Shown: positions 24,793 to 33,450, counted from the first letter of the stretch. The stretch is DNA of 64,000 nt from Asanoa sp040676615 (GCF_040676615.1 NZ_JBFAPI010000006.1:186001-250000), one strand, 5' to 3'. A program made the numbers and translations. The notes: generated by a model not told the origin, from the sequence alone.

Positions 24793-27375
24793 ATGCTTGT
24801 TGCACCGGCAGTGCAGATTCCTGTGCTGCGCGGTCGCGCCCGGGAGCAGGCGGCTATCGGCCATCTGCTGCGGCGGGCGGCGCACGGGCATGGCGGCGTC
24901 CTGCTGATCGAGGGCGACCCGGGTTCCGGCCGCAGCGCGCTGCTCGCCCACGCGGTGCGGCAGGCGCCGGGCTTCACCCGGATGCGGGTGCTCGGGCTGC
25001 CGGGCGAGGGCGACCTGCCCTACGCGGCGCTGCAGCGGCTGCCCGTCGCGCCGCCGGCCCGCCGCCCGCGCACCGCCGACCAGCGGCTGCGGCTGTGCAC
25101 CCGGGTCCTCGACGCGCTGGTCGCGCGCAGCCGGGAGCGGCCGGTGTTGTGCCTGGTCGACGACGCCGAGCGGGTCGACCCGCCGTCGCTGGAGGTGCTC
25201 GCGTTCCTCGCCCGGCGGGCCGGCGAGCACCGGATCGCGGTGGTCTTCGCCGGCACCAGCGGCCCGCCGGTCGACGGCACCACGCTGCGGCTGGCCCCGC
25301 TCGACCCGACCACGGCCACCGACGTGCTCGCCGACCACGGCGTCGGCGGGCAGCTCGCGGAGGTGCTGGTCGGCCTGGCCGGGGGCAACCCGGCGGCGCT
25401 GCACGACCTGGCCCGATCGCTGACGCCCGGCCAGCGCCGCGGTGCCGAGCCGCCACCGGCCGGGCTGCCGGCCGACGGCGCTCTGCGCGGGGCCTACCGG
25501 ATCCGGTTGCGCTCCTTGCCGCCGACCACCCGGCGGGCGCTGCTGCTGCTCGCCCTCGACGACGGTCTGGACCCGGCCGCGCTGGCCCGGCTGGGCGGCG
25601 GCGCGCTGGCCGCGGCCGAGCGCTGCGGCCTGCTGCGCGGTGCCGGTTTCACCCACCCGGCGGCCCGCGAGGTGGTCTGCGACGACGCCACCCTGGCCGA
25701 GCGCCAGCGGGCCCACCGGGTGCTGGCCCGGCTGCTCACCGGCGACGCGCACCGGCTGCGCCGGCTGCTGCACCTGGCGGCCGCGACCCCGCCGCCGGAC
25801 GCGCGGCTGGCCGCCGAGATCGAGCGCGCCGTCGGCTCGGTCGTCGACTGCCGGGTGGGCTCGGTCGCGCTGGAACGGGCGGCGGAGCTGACCCCTGACG
25901 CCGGGCCGGCCTCCGCGCGCCGGGCGGCCGCGGCGCGGTTCGCCTGGCTCGGCGGCGACCCGGTGCGGGCCCGCCGGCTGCTGGCCCGCTCGGGCGCCAC
26001 CGGCTCGCTGCTGGCCGGCGAGATCGCGCTGCGCGGCGGCACCGCCTGCGCCGCGTTCGAGCTGTTGCTGGCCGCGGCCGACGAGCTCACCGCGACCCTC
26101 CCCGACCGCGCCTGGCGGGCGCTGGTGCTGGCCGGCGAGGCGGTCTGCCTCGACGGCAACCACGGCCGCTATGCCGCCGTGCTCCGCCGGGCCGCCGTGC
26201 TGCGCCGCCGCGGCGATCTCGACCCGCTGCGCTCGGCGCAGGTCGCCGGGCTCGCGGCGGTGCTCCGCGGCGACCACGAGCGGGCCCGGCCGGCGCTGCG
26301 CTCGGTCCTCGACGCGGCCACGTCCGACCCCGAGGAGCTGACCTCGGCGGCGACCGCCGGGCTGCTGCTCGGCGACGACGCCGCCGCGCACCGCACGCTG
26401 GAACGGGCGGCCGAGCTGGCCCGGTCCAGCGGCGCGGTCGCGCTGCTGCCGCGGCTGCTCGAACTGCGTACCTTCGTCGATTATTGGCTGGGCTCCTACG
26501 AGGCCGCCGCGGCGAGCGCCCGGGAGGGCCTCGAGGTGGCCCGGGCCTGCGGCCAGCACGCGGCGGCCGGCAACCTGGTCGGCCTGCTCGCGTTGCTCGG
26601 TGCGCTGCGCGGTGACGCGCCGGAGTGCATGCGCTGGATGCGCGAGCTGCGGTCCGGCTCGCACGCCAGCCGGCCACGGGCCCTGGTGCAGTGGGCCCTC
26701 GCGGTGCTCGACCTGGTCGCGGGCCGGTCCGCCGACGCGCTGCGCCGGCTGGTCACCATGGCCGACGCCACCGTGCTGATCCAGATGACCGCCGCGCCCT
26801 ACCTGGTCGAGGCGGCGGCCGCGGCCGGCGACCCGGGAGCCGCCCGGGCCGCGGCCGGCATGTTCGACCGCTGGGCCGCGGCGACCGGCGACCCGACCCG
26901 GCGGGCGCTGGCGGCCCGCTGCCGCGCCCTGCTCGCACCGCGCGGCAGTGCGGACGCGCTGGAACAGTTCGAGCAGGCGTTGCTCCTGCACCCGGCCGAC
27001 GGCGGCGAGTTCGAGCGGGCCCGCACCGAGCTGTTGCTCGGCCGCGAGCTGCGCCGGGCCCGCCATCCCCGGGACGCCCGGCCACACCTGCACCGCGCCG
27101 CGGAGGGGTTCGCGCTGCTCGACATGCCGGTCTGGGCCGCACAGGCGACCACCGAGCTGCGGGCGGCGGGGGAGGCCTGCGACCTGCCCACGCCGGCTGG
27201 TCTCACGCTGACCGCACAGCAGCAGCGGATCGCCCAGTTGGTCGCCGGCGGCGCGACCAACCGGGAGGTGGCGGCCCAGCTGTTCCTCTCCACCCGGACC
27301 GTCGACCACCACCTGCGCAACATCTTCAGCCGGCTCGGTGTCCGCTCGCGGACCGAGCTGGCCCGCACACTGTGA
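24793..27375 (+). CDS. large ATP-binding LuxR-family (LAL) transcriptional regulator
   Basis: An 860-residue LAL regulator. The N-terminal AAA-type ATPase has a Walker A-like GDPGSGRSAL in which the usual Lys is Arg, and a Walker B-like RPVLCLVDDAE. A long helical, TPR-like middle follows, then a C-terminal LuxR helix-turn-helix (LTAQQQRIAQLVAGGATNRE, then STRTVDHHLRNIF). Such proteins often activate secondary metabolism or carbohydrate genes in actinomycetes. Targets are not evident; the neighbours are a cutinase upstream and a methyltransferase 16 bases downstream. The Lys-to-Arg change may weaken ATP hydrolysis. Confidence 0.92.
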   Translation: MLVAPAVQIPVLRGRAREQAAIGHLLRRAAHGHGGVLLIEGDPGSGRSALLAHAVRQAPGFTRMRVLGLPGEGDLPYAALQRLPVAPPARRPRTADQRLRLCTRVLDALVARSRERPVLCLVDDAERVDPPSLEVLAFLARRAGEHRIAVVFAGTSGPPVDGTTLRLAPLDPTTATDVLADHGVGGQLAEVLVGLAGGNPAALHDLARSLTPGQRRGAEPPPAGLPADGALRGAYRIRLRSLPPTTRRALLLLALDDGLDPAALARLGGGALAAAERCGLLRGAGFTHPAAREVVCDDATLAERQRAHRVLARLLTGDAHRLRRLLHLAAATPPPDARLAAEIERAVGSVVDCRVGSVALERAAELTPDAGPASARRAAAARFAWLGGDPVRARRLLARSGATGSLLAGEIALRGGTACAAFELLLAAADELTATLPDRAWRALVLAGEAVCLDGNHGRYAAVLRRAAVLRRRGDLDPLRSAQVAGLAAVLRGDHERARPALRSVLDAATSDPEELTSAATAGLLLGDDAAAHRTLERAAELARSSGAVALLPRLLELRTFVDYWLGSYEAAAASAREGLEVARACGQHAAAGNLVGLLALLGALRGDAPECMRWMRELRSGSHASRPRALVQWALAVLDLVAGRSADALRRLVTMADATVLIQMTAAPYLVEAAAAAGDPGAARAAAGMFDRWAAATGDPTRRALAARCRALLAPRGSADALEQFEQALLLHPADGGEFERARTELLLGRELRRARHPRDARPHLHRAAEGFALLDMPVWAAQATTELRAAGEACDLPTPAGLTLTAQQQRIAQLVAGGATNREVAAQLFLSTRTVDHHLRNIFSRLGVRSRTELARTL

Positions 27376-27391
27376 TAGGCATCGTTGCGTG

Positions 27392-28237
27392 GTGTCGGTG
27401 CGGGTGGAGACGACAGCGGTCGGCGTGGCGCTGATGCGGGCGCTGGAGGTCGACGTGCCCACCCGGCAGCGGCTGCTCGACGACCCGATCTCGGGACGGT
27501 TGCTCAGTGGTTGGCCGGGCCTGGTCGCCAAGCATCGGCCGGCCCGCGTCGCGCTCGGCCGGCTGGCGGAGCTGGCCATGCCGGGGATGCGGGGCACCGC
27601 CGTCTGCCGGACCCGGGTGGTCGACGACTGGTCCCGGTCGGCGGTCGCCGACAGCGCCGCGCAGGTGGCGATCATCGGGGCAGGCCTCGACACCCGGCCC
27701 TACCGACTCGCCGAGTTCGCCACCGTGCCGGTCTGGGAGGTCGACCTGCCGTCGACCCAGGCGCGCAAGCGCGCGGCCCTGTCCCGGGCGGTCGGCACCC
27801 CGCCGGCCAACGTGCGCTACCTGCCGGTCGACCTCAACGCCGGCCCACCCGGCAACGCGCTTGGTGCGGCCGGCTTCGACCCCGCCGCGCCGGCGCTGGT
27901 GCTGTTCGAGGCCGTCGCGCAATACCTGCCGGCGGCGTCGGTGTCGGCCGTGCTCGACTGGGTCGGCTCGCTGGCGCCGGGCAGCCGGCTGGTCTTCACC
28001 TACCTGCCACGGCGGGTGATCGAGCAGCGGGCTCGCGGTGCCCGCCGCTACGGCTGGCTGAGCAGCTTCGACCCCGGGCGGCTCGCGGTCGTGCTCGCCG
28101 GCCACGGGCTGGTGCTCCGCGACGACCTCGGCGGCGCCGACTATCCGGCCCGCTATCCCGAGCTGGCCGGGCGGCGCCTGGCGTTGCGCGAGATCGAGCG
28201 GGTGGCGCTGGCCGAGGTGAACCCGGCCAGCAGCTGA
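27392..28237 (+). CDS. LCMT-like class I SAM-dependent methyltransferase
   Basis: A 281-residue methyltransferase of the leucine carboxyl methyltransferase-like (TIGR00027) group common in actinobacteria. SAM-binding features are AIIGAGLDTRPYRL, EVDLPSTQARKRAAL and YLPVDLNA; a post-motif ALVLFEAVAQYLP is also typical. Small-molecule substrate unknown. GTG start at 27392 gives the usual N-terminus (SVRVETTAVGVALMRA); the longer frame overlaps the LAL gene. Its last 85 bases overlap the opposite-strand TetR gene. Confidence 0.87.
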   Translation: MSVRVETTAVGVALMRALEVDVPTRQRLLDDPISGRLLSGWPGLVAKHRPARVALGRLAELAMPGMRGTAVCRTRVVDDWSRSAVADSAAQVAIIGAGLDTRPYRLAEFATVPVWEVDLPSTQARKRAALSRAVGTPPANVRYLPVDLNAGPPGNALGAAGFDPAAPALVLFEAVAQYLPAASVSAVLDWVGSLAPGSRLVFTYLPRRVIEQRARGARRYGWLSSFDPGRLAVVLAGHGLVLRDDLGGADYPARYPELAGRRLALREIERVALAEVNPASS

Positions 28238-28794
28238 CGCACCGCGGTGGCCAGGTCGGCGCGGTTCTCCGGCGTGCCGGGCCGCGGGGCGGTCAGCGCG
28301 CCCGCGCCGGCCAGCCGGTCGAAGAGCAGACCGTCGACACAGGCCACGAAGTGGTCGCCGGCCTGGGCGGGGTCGGCCACGCCGGCCGCGGCCATCAGCG
28401 CGCGGGCCTGCTCGCGCGACGTCCGGCCGTACTCCAGGATGGTCCGCAGCTCCGGGTGGTGGGTCGCCTCCAGCAGGCAGGCGTAGCGGGCCAGGGTGCG
28501 TTCGCGGCCCGTGGTCAGCCAGCCGTCGAGGACAGCCGCGACCGCCTCCGCGAACCCGGCCGGGTCGGGGGTGCCCGCCGGTGGCAACGCACCCGCGGCG
28601 ACATCGGCGTTGTCGAGCTCGGCGAGGCGGCGGACGAGCGCCTCGATCAAGGCCTTGCGGGTGCGGAAGTAGGCCGAGGTCGTTCCGGCCGGCAGCGCCG
28701 CCCGCGCGTCGACCGCCCGGTGGGTGAGGCCGCGCATCCCCTGCCCGGCCACCACGGAGATCGCGGCGTCGGCGAGGTCGGTCAACCGGGTCAC
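28153..28794 (-). CDS. TetR-family transcriptional regulator
   Basis: A 213-residue TetR repressor with N-terminal helix-turn-helix (LADAAISVVAGQGMRGLTHR and RAALPAGTTSAYFRTRKAL) and a helical ligand-binding domain. It is divergent from an FAD monooxygenase. The 50-base gap holds two 16-base palindromes that are its likely operators, so it probably represses itself and the monooxygenase until a ligand binds. The 3' end overlaps the methyltransferase gene by 85 bases on the other strand. Confidence 0.92.
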   Translation of the reverse strand: MTRLTDLADAAISVVAGQGMRGLTHRAVDARAALPAGTTSAYFRTRKALIEALVRRLAELDNADVAAGALPPAGTPDPAGFAEAVAAVLDGWLTTGRERTLARYACLLEATHHPELRTILEYGRTSREQARALMAAAGVADPAQAGDHFVACVDGLLFDRLAGAGALTAPRPGTPENRADLATAVRQLLAGFTSASATRSISRNARRRPASSG

Positions 28795-28802
28795 GAGGTG
28801 TA

Positions 28803-28836
28803 TTCTACGGCTGTAGAAGATTCTACAGATGTAGAA
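28803..28836. promoter_or_regulatory. tandem TetR operators between tetR and monooxygenase
   Basis: TTCTACGGCTGTAGAA (28803-28818) and TTCTACAGATGTAGAA (28821-28836) share perfect TTCTAC/GTAGAA arms and are spaced 18 bases centre to centre. That is close to two helical turns and would suit cooperative binding of two dimers. Confidence 0.85.
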
Positions 28837-28844
28837 GGTGGGTC

Positions 28845-29975
28845 ATGGCGACGGCGGTCGTGGTGGGTGCGGGAATCGGCGGGCTGAGCGCGGCGATCGG
28901 GCTCCGCCGGCGCGGCTGGCACGTGACGGTGCTGGAGCGGGCACCCCGGATCGAGGCCGTCGGCGCCGGGCTCACGCTGCTGGCCAACGGTCTGCGGGCA
29001 CTCGACGCGCTCGGCGTCGGCGACGCGGTCCGGGCGCAGGGCCAGGTCGAGGCCGCGGGCGGGCTGCGCACCCCCGACGGCACGTGGCTGACCAGAGTCG
29101 ACGGTGCCGCGATGACCCGGGCGCTGGGCACGAGCGCGCTCGGCATCCACCGGGCCACCCTGCACCGGGTGCTCGCCGACGCGCTCCCGCCCGGCACGCT
29201 GGTGCTCGATGCCGAGGTCAGCGAGGTCGTCGCTGGCCCGCGTCCGCGGGTCGACGGTCGCGAGGTCGACCTGGTGGTGGCCGCCGACGGCATCAACAGC
29301 GCGGTTCGGGGGCTGCTGTTCCCCGGCGTTCCGGGGCCGGTCTACGCCGGATCGACCGCGTGGCGCGGGGTCACCACCGAGGCCTGGACGGGCGCGCCGC
29401 TGGTCGGCATCACCTGGGGTGAGGGCGCCGAGTTCGGCATGGTGCCGCTGGGTGACGGCCGGGCCTACTGGTTCGGCGCGGTCACCTCGCCGCCCGGCGC
29501 GTGGCACGACGACGAGCTGGCGGCCGTGCAGGAGCGGTTCGGCCACTGGCACGACCCGGTCCCGGCCCTGATGGCGGCCAGCGACACGGTGCTGCGCGAC
29601 GACATCTACTGGCTGGCCACCCCGCTGCCGTCCTACGTGGAAGGCGGGGTCGCGCTGCTCGGCGACGCCGCGCACGCGATGACGCCCAACCTCGGGCAGG
29701 GCGCCAACCAGGCGCTGGAGGACGCGGTCGTGCTGGCGTCGGTCTGCGACCCGGCCGGCGATCTCGGCCCGGCGCTGGCCGCCTACGACGCCCGGCGCCG
29801 CCCGCGGTCACAGGCGGTGGCCAGGGCCGCCTTCCAGATGGGCCGGTTCGGCCAGCAGTTGCGCAACCCGGTCGCGGTGGCGCTGCGCAACACGGTGATC
29901 CGGCTCACCCCGCCCCGGGCCGGCCTCCGCCAGATGGTCCGTTACGCCGGCTGGACCCCGCCCGAGCTGCCGTAG
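28845..29975 (+). CDS. FAD-dependent aromatic monooxygenase
   Basis: Flavoprotein hydroxylase of 376 residues in the PHBH/UbiH fold. Dinucleotide motif VVGAGIGGLSAAIGL at the N-terminus, the DG motif region LVVAADGINSAVR, and the GD motif GDAAHAMTPNLGQGANQALED-type segment (key residues GDAAHAMTP at about 277-285). It should hydroxylate an aromatic or polyketide-like substrate using NAD(P)H and O2. Regulated by the divergent TetR via the tandem operators, which suggests an inducible detoxification or catabolic role. Confidence 0.92.
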   Translation: MATAVVVGAGIGGLSAAIGLRRRGWHVTVLERAPRIEAVGAGLTLLANGLRALDALGVGDAVRAQGQVEAAGGLRTPDGTWLTRVDGAAMTRALGTSALGIHRATLHRVLADALPPGTLVLDAEVSEVVAGPRPRVDGREVDLVVAADGINSAVRGLLFPGVPGPVYAGSTAWRGVTTEAWTGAPLVGITWGEGAEFGMVPLGDGRAYWFGAVTSPPGAWHDDELAAVQERFGHWHDPVPALMAASDTVLRDDIYWLATPLPSYVEGGVALLGDAAHAMTPNLGQGANQALEDAVVLASVCDPAGDLGPALAAYDARRRPRSQAVARAAFQMGRFGQQLRNPVAVALRNTVIRLTPPRAGLRQMVRYAGWTPPELP

Positions 29976-29978
29976 GCT
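29973..29978 (+). promoter_or_regulatory. -10 box of a probable leaderless promoter (DksA-like gene)
   Basis: TAGGCT overlaps the monooxygenase stop codon and lies 6 bases before the ATG at 29985, the leaderless spacing seen elsewhere in this window. Confidence 0.4.
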
Positions 29979-29984
29979 TGTCGG

Positions 29985-30332
29985 ATGGCCGACAGCACGG
30001 TGGAGCGGCTGCGCGCGGAGCGCCGCGAGACGGTCGCGCAGATCGAGACCCTCGGCCAGGTGGTCGAGGGCATCGTGACCGCGCAGACCGGCACGGCCAC
30101 CGACGACGAGCACGATCCCGAGGGCCAGACGATCGCCTACGAGCGGGCGCAGGCCGGCGCCCTGCTGCAGCGGGCCCGCGACCGGCTCGTGGCGATCGAC
30201 CGCGCGCTGGAGCGGGTGGCCGACGACAGCTATGGCCGGTGTGAGCGCTGTGGCCGGCCGATCGACCCCGAACGGCTGGCCGCGCTGCCGGCGACCCGCA
30301 CCTGCATCACCTGCGCGGCGGCCAGGCGCTAG
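29985..30332 (+). CDS. TraR/DksA-type C4 zinc-finger protein
   Basis: A 115-residue protein with an N-terminal coiled coil (1-80) and a C-terminal four-Cys zinc finger (YGRCERCGRPI ... TCITCAAARR, spacing C-x2-C-x17-C-x2-C). DksA relatives bind RNA polymerase in the secondary channel; in actinomycetes many are general or uncharacterised regulators. Follows the monooxygenase by 9 bases, and shares 4 bases with the end of the converging DivIVA-like gene. Confidence 0.88.
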   Translation: MADSTVERLRAERRETVAQIETLGQVVEGIVTAQTGTATDDEHDPEGQTIAYERAQAGALLQRARDRLVAIDRALERVADDSYGRCERCGRPIDPERLAALPATRTCITCAAARR

Positions 30333-31054
30333 CCTTCGCGGGCCGCCGCGAGGTGGCTGAGCGCCTGGGTCTCGGTGCCCGCGTTCTGTGACTCGACGCC
30401 CAGCGCGCGGAGTTGGCCCTGCATGAACGCGACGAGTTGCGCGCGGTAGTCGCGGTCGAACTGCTGCAGACCCTCGATCTCCTGCTGCAACGCCTCGCGC
30501 TGGGCCTGCAGCCCACCGACCGCCTCTTCGTAGCGGCGCTGCGCGTCCTGCTCGAGCGCGTCGGCCGCGTCCTGGGCGTCCTGGGTGATCTGCTCGGCGT
30601 TGGCCTGCGCGTCGGCGACCAGGCGCTCGGCCGTGTCGTTGGACTCGGTGGCGAGTTGCTCGGCGTTGGCCTGGGCGTCGTTGAGGACGCGCTCGGCCTC
30701 GCGGCGGATGTCGTCGGAGTGCGCGGCCGCGTCGCGGGCGGACTGCTCGGCCGAGGCGCGCGCGTCGGCCAGCACCTTGTCGGCCTGGCGGCGCATCTCG
30801 TCGGAGTAGCCCTGCGCTTCGCGGGCGACCTGGTCGGCGGCCTGACGCGCCTCGGCCACGATCCGCTCGGCCTGCCGCTGGGCGGCCGCGACGTGCTCGT
30901 CGGCCGTGCGCTGGGCCAGCGTCAGCACCGCGAGCGCCTGGTGCGAGTTGGGATCGGTGAAGGTATCGCTGGGCTCAACCAGCGGCTGCCCGTTGTCGGG
31001 AGCGACACTACCGAACAACCCCTTCACACGGCCCTTTACCCGGTTGTCAGTCAC
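30329..31054 (-). CDS. DivIVA/FilP-like coiled-coil protein
   Basis: A 241-residue, highly charged coiled-coil protein. After a short N-terminal segment (VKGRVKGLFGSVAP), residues 40-215 are heptad-rich with repeated AxxxAxxI/VxxA runs such as AERIVAEARQAADQVAREAQ. Actinobacterial relatives are annotated as DivIVA-domain or 'cellulose-binding' proteins and include cytoskeletal organisers of polar growth (FilP/Scy type). Role in cell shape is inference. It converges with the DksA-like gene with a 4-base overlap. Confidence 0.78.
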   Translation of the reverse strand: MTDNRVKGRVKGLFGSVAPDNGQPLVEPSDTFTDPNSHQALAVLTLAQRTADEHVAAAQRQAERIVAEARQAADQVAREAQGYSDEMRRQADKVLADARASAEQSARDAAAHSDDIRREAERVLNDAQANAEQLATESNDTAERLVADAQANAEQITQDAQDAADALEQDAQRRYEEAVGGLQAQREALQQEIEGLQQFDRDYRAQLVAFMQGQLRALGVESQNAGTETQALSHLAAAREG

Positions 31055-31287
31055 CGGTCGACCTCCGTCCTCGAGCGGCCCGGTCGGCCGGACGCTACCA
31101 GGCCGGACCTGCTTTGTTCGAGGGGGAAGTCGACAGGTTCAACCCTTGACCAGTGTCGTTCGCCCCGAATGTCCACGATGAGCGGAGTGAATTCTCCGCG
31201 CTAGCGGACGATTCGCTCGGCGAGGCCGGTCGCCAATCTGTCGACATCGCGTCGAAGGTCACGGTGGACTTCGGCGCGCCGCCTCGC
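31055..31287. other. intergenic region, no gene seen
   Basis: A 233-base gap upstream of the DivIVA-like gene and downstream of the XRE regulator. It holds an inverted repeat with 6-base arms GCGGAG/CTCCGC at 31182-31199, which may be a weak terminator or protein site. No convincing coding frame. Confidence 0.6.
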
Positions 31288-32154
31288 TCAGTCGACCGCA
31301 TAGCGCCGGCCGAACGATTGGTCGCCCAGGGCACGGAGGAACTCGAAGCTGTCCGCGGTGTGCGAGCCGGGCTGCGGCCGGAAGATCACCAGTCGCTGCC
31401 CGGTGCTCTCGCTGCGTACGAAGTCACATTGCACGTCGAGGTTTCCGGCGCGCGGGTGGACGATCACCTTCCGGGTGCTGTGCAGGGGTGTCACCTGCAT
31501 GTCGCTCCAGTAGGCGGCGAACTCCGGGCTCGCCGACCGCAGGTCCGCGACCAGCCGCTCGACGTCTGGGTCCGGGCCGCGCCGGGCCGCGGTGGCGCGC
31601 AGGTCGGCCGCATAACCGCGACCGAGCGACTCGTGCTCCTCGGGCGCGTTGAGGGCGCGCGACTCCGGGTCGGTGAACCAGCGCCAGATCACGTTGCCGG
31701 ACCGCTCGTCGCCGTCGGTCCACGCCCCGAGCAGCGCGCGGCTCAGCGCGTTCTGCGCGAGCATCGTGGTCAGGTCGTCGATGACGTGCGCCGGCACGTC
31801 GGTGAGCGCGTCCAACAGGAACATCAGGGCCGGGTCGACGTAGCCGCCGACCGCGCCGGCCGCCGGCGGCGAGTAGCCCGCCAGCCGGTAGAGGTAGTCC
31901 CGCTCGTCGACGGACAGCCGCAGCGCGCGGGCCAGGGCGCCGAGCAGAGACTGCGAAGGCTTGTCGGCGCGGGACTGTTCGAGCCGCTCGTAGTAGTCGA
32001 CGGAAAGGTTGGCCAGCAGCGCGACCTCTTCCCGGCGCAGACCGGGAGTGCGCCGCCGGCCGCCGGAAGGGATACCCACGTCCGGCGGCCGGAGCGCCTC
32101 CCGGCGGCTGCGCAGAAAGTCGCCTAGCTCGCCGCGTGCCACAAGCTGTCTCAC
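31288..32154 (-). CDS. XRE-family regulator with MmyB-like ligand-binding domain
   Basis: A 288-residue regulator. N-terminal helix-turn-helix with the group signature TPGLRREEVALLANLSVDYY and ERLEQSR (residues about 35-65); C-terminal PAS-like MmyB domain (100-280), which in this family binds a fatty-acid-like ligand. Such genes usually control an adjacent oxidoreductase. Here the GTG start overlaps the stop of the aldo-keto reductase gene (GTGA), so the enzyme and regulator form one transcription unit with the regulator second. Confidence 0.9.
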   Translation of the reverse strand: MRQLVARGELGDFLRSRREALRPPDVGIPSGGRRRTPGLRREEVALLANLSVDYYERLEQSRADKPSQSLLGALARALRLSVDERDYLYRLAGYSPPAAGAVGGYVDPALMFLLDALTDVPAHVIDDLTTMLAQNALSRALLGAWTDGDERSGNVIWRWFTDPESRALNAPEEHESLGRGYAADLRATAARRGPDPDVERLVADLRSASPEFAAYWSDMQVTPLHSTRKVIVHPRAGNLDVQCDFVRSESTGQRLVIFRPQPGSHTADSFEFLRALGDQSFGRRYAVD

Positions 32155-33146
32155 TCCTCGATCGCGGCCATCGCCACAGGGGTGTAGCGGGCGCCGACCG
32201 CGGCACCGACGGGCGCCGCGGCGTCGAGCTCCGCGCGGATCGCCGGGCTCAGCTCGACCTGCGCGGCGGCCACGTTCTCCGCGAGGTAGCCGCGGCGCTT
32301 GGTGCCCGGTATCGCGGTGACGCCCTGTCCCAGTACCCAGGCTAGTGCGAGGCGCGCCGGGCTGAGGTTCTCCCGCTTCGCGATGTCGCTGATGCGGTCA
32401 ACGATGACCAGGTTGCGGTCGAGATTGTCGCCGGCGAGCCGGGGCCAGGTCCTGCGGAAGTCGCCGTCGGGCAGGTCGGCGAGGTCGCGCACACCGCCGG
32501 TCAGGAAGCCCCGGCCGAGCGGCGAGTAGGCGACGAACCCGATGCCCAGCTCCCGCACGGTGTCGAGCACGCCGTTGCTCTCGACGTCTCGGGTGAACAA
32601 CGAATACTCGGTCTGCACCGCCGACAGCGGCGCCGTCGCGTGCGCGTTCGCGATGCTCGTGGGTGCGGCCTCGCTGATACCCAGATAGCCGACCTTGCCC
32701 GCCGCGACCAGCTCCCCGAGCGCGCCGAAGCTCTCCCGCACCGGGACGGCCGGGTCCACCCGGTGCAGGTAGAGCAGGTCGATGTGGTCGACGCCGAGCC
32801 GGCGCAGCGAGCGGTCGACCGCGGTGCGCAGGTAATCGGGACGACCGTTGGCGGGACCGACGATCGATCCGGTCTCGTCCAGCGTCACGCCGCCCACCTT
32901 GGTGGCGATGACCGCTTCGCCGCGCCGTTGCCCGAGCGCCCGCCCGAGCAGCTCCTCGGCCGCTCCGGCGCCGTACATGTCGGCGGTGTCGAACATGGTC
33001 ACGCCCAGGTCGAGCGCCCGGTGCACAGTGGCCACCGCTTCGGCGTCGTCGCGGGTGCCGTAGGCCGCGGTCATGCCGAAAGTGCCGAGCCCCTCGACGC
33101 CGGCCACCAGGCCCTGGCTTCCGATCGGGTGTTGTCGCAACGTCAT
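32151..33146 (-). CDS. aldo-keto reductase (AKR13-like)
   Basis: A 331-residue NADPH-dependent reductase of the aldo-keto superfamily. TIM-barrel landmarks: GLGTFGMTAAYG, MFDTADMYG (catalytic Asp and Tyr), ATKVGG (Lys), DLLYLHRVDP (His), VAYSPLGRGFLTG, and AIPGTKRRGYLAENV (phosphate site). Substrate unknown; this branch reduces aldehydes and ketones. ATG with a GAGAGGAA site at 33146; longer frame upstream ignored. First gene of a two-gene unit with the MmyB-type regulator. Confidence 0.93.
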   Translation of the reverse strand: MTLRQHPIGSQGLVAGVEGLGTFGMTAAYGTRDDAEAVATVHRALDLGVTMFDTADMYGAGAAEELLGRALGQRRGEAVIATKVGGVTLDETGSIVGPANGRPDYLRTAVDRSLRRLGVDHIDLLYLHRVDPAVPVRESFGALGELVAAGKVGYLGISEAAPTSIANAHATAPLSAVQTEYSLFTRDVESNGVLDTVRELGIGFVAYSPLGRGFLTGGVRDLADLPDGDFRRTWPRLAGDNLDRNLVIVDRISDIAKRENLSPARLALAWVLGQGVTAIPGTKRRGYLAENVAAAQVELSPAIRAELDAAAPVGAAVGARYTPVAMAAIEE

Positions 33147-33319
33147 CGTGGTTCCTCTCGTCTGTGCGATCTCCACCCTGCGTCGCGCCGGCGCGGTCTG
33201 CGGCGCCCCGGTTATCCCCGACCCGCCAGGGCGACGCTTGCCGGAATGTGTCGAGGACGTCTCATGGCGTCGCCGCGGTTGACACCCCGGCGCGGGCGAC
33301 CGTAGCGTCCGGGACGAAG

Positions 33320-33406
33320 TGACGATGGTAGGAAGCCGGTGGAAGTCCGGCACGGTCGCGCCACTGTGACCACGTTCGCGCGTGGGAGTCAGACCCTCCG
33401 CCGTCA
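33320..33406 (+). promoter_or_regulatory. cobalamin riboswitch upstream of cbtB
   Basis: A B12-responsive leader: P1 arms TGACG/CGTCA at its ends, then GGAAGCCGGTGGAAGTCCGG, the B12 box GCGCCACTGT (33358-33367) and the conserved GGGAGTCAGACC. It precedes cbtB by 44 bases, where the GAGGAGG site at 33436-33442 could be sequestered when adenosylcobalamin binds. The 304-base gap around it (33147-33450) holds no gene. Confidence 0.95.
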
Positions 33407-33450
33407 CCGAAACCCGTTGTGGGACGCGTGATCCCGAGGAGGTTCGTTTC

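Noticed and set aside
24712..27693. Very long minus-strand frame opposite the LAL regulator
   Set aside because: Low-complexity Arg/Gln/Ala translation with no motif. The plus strand has a full ATPase and LuxR domain.
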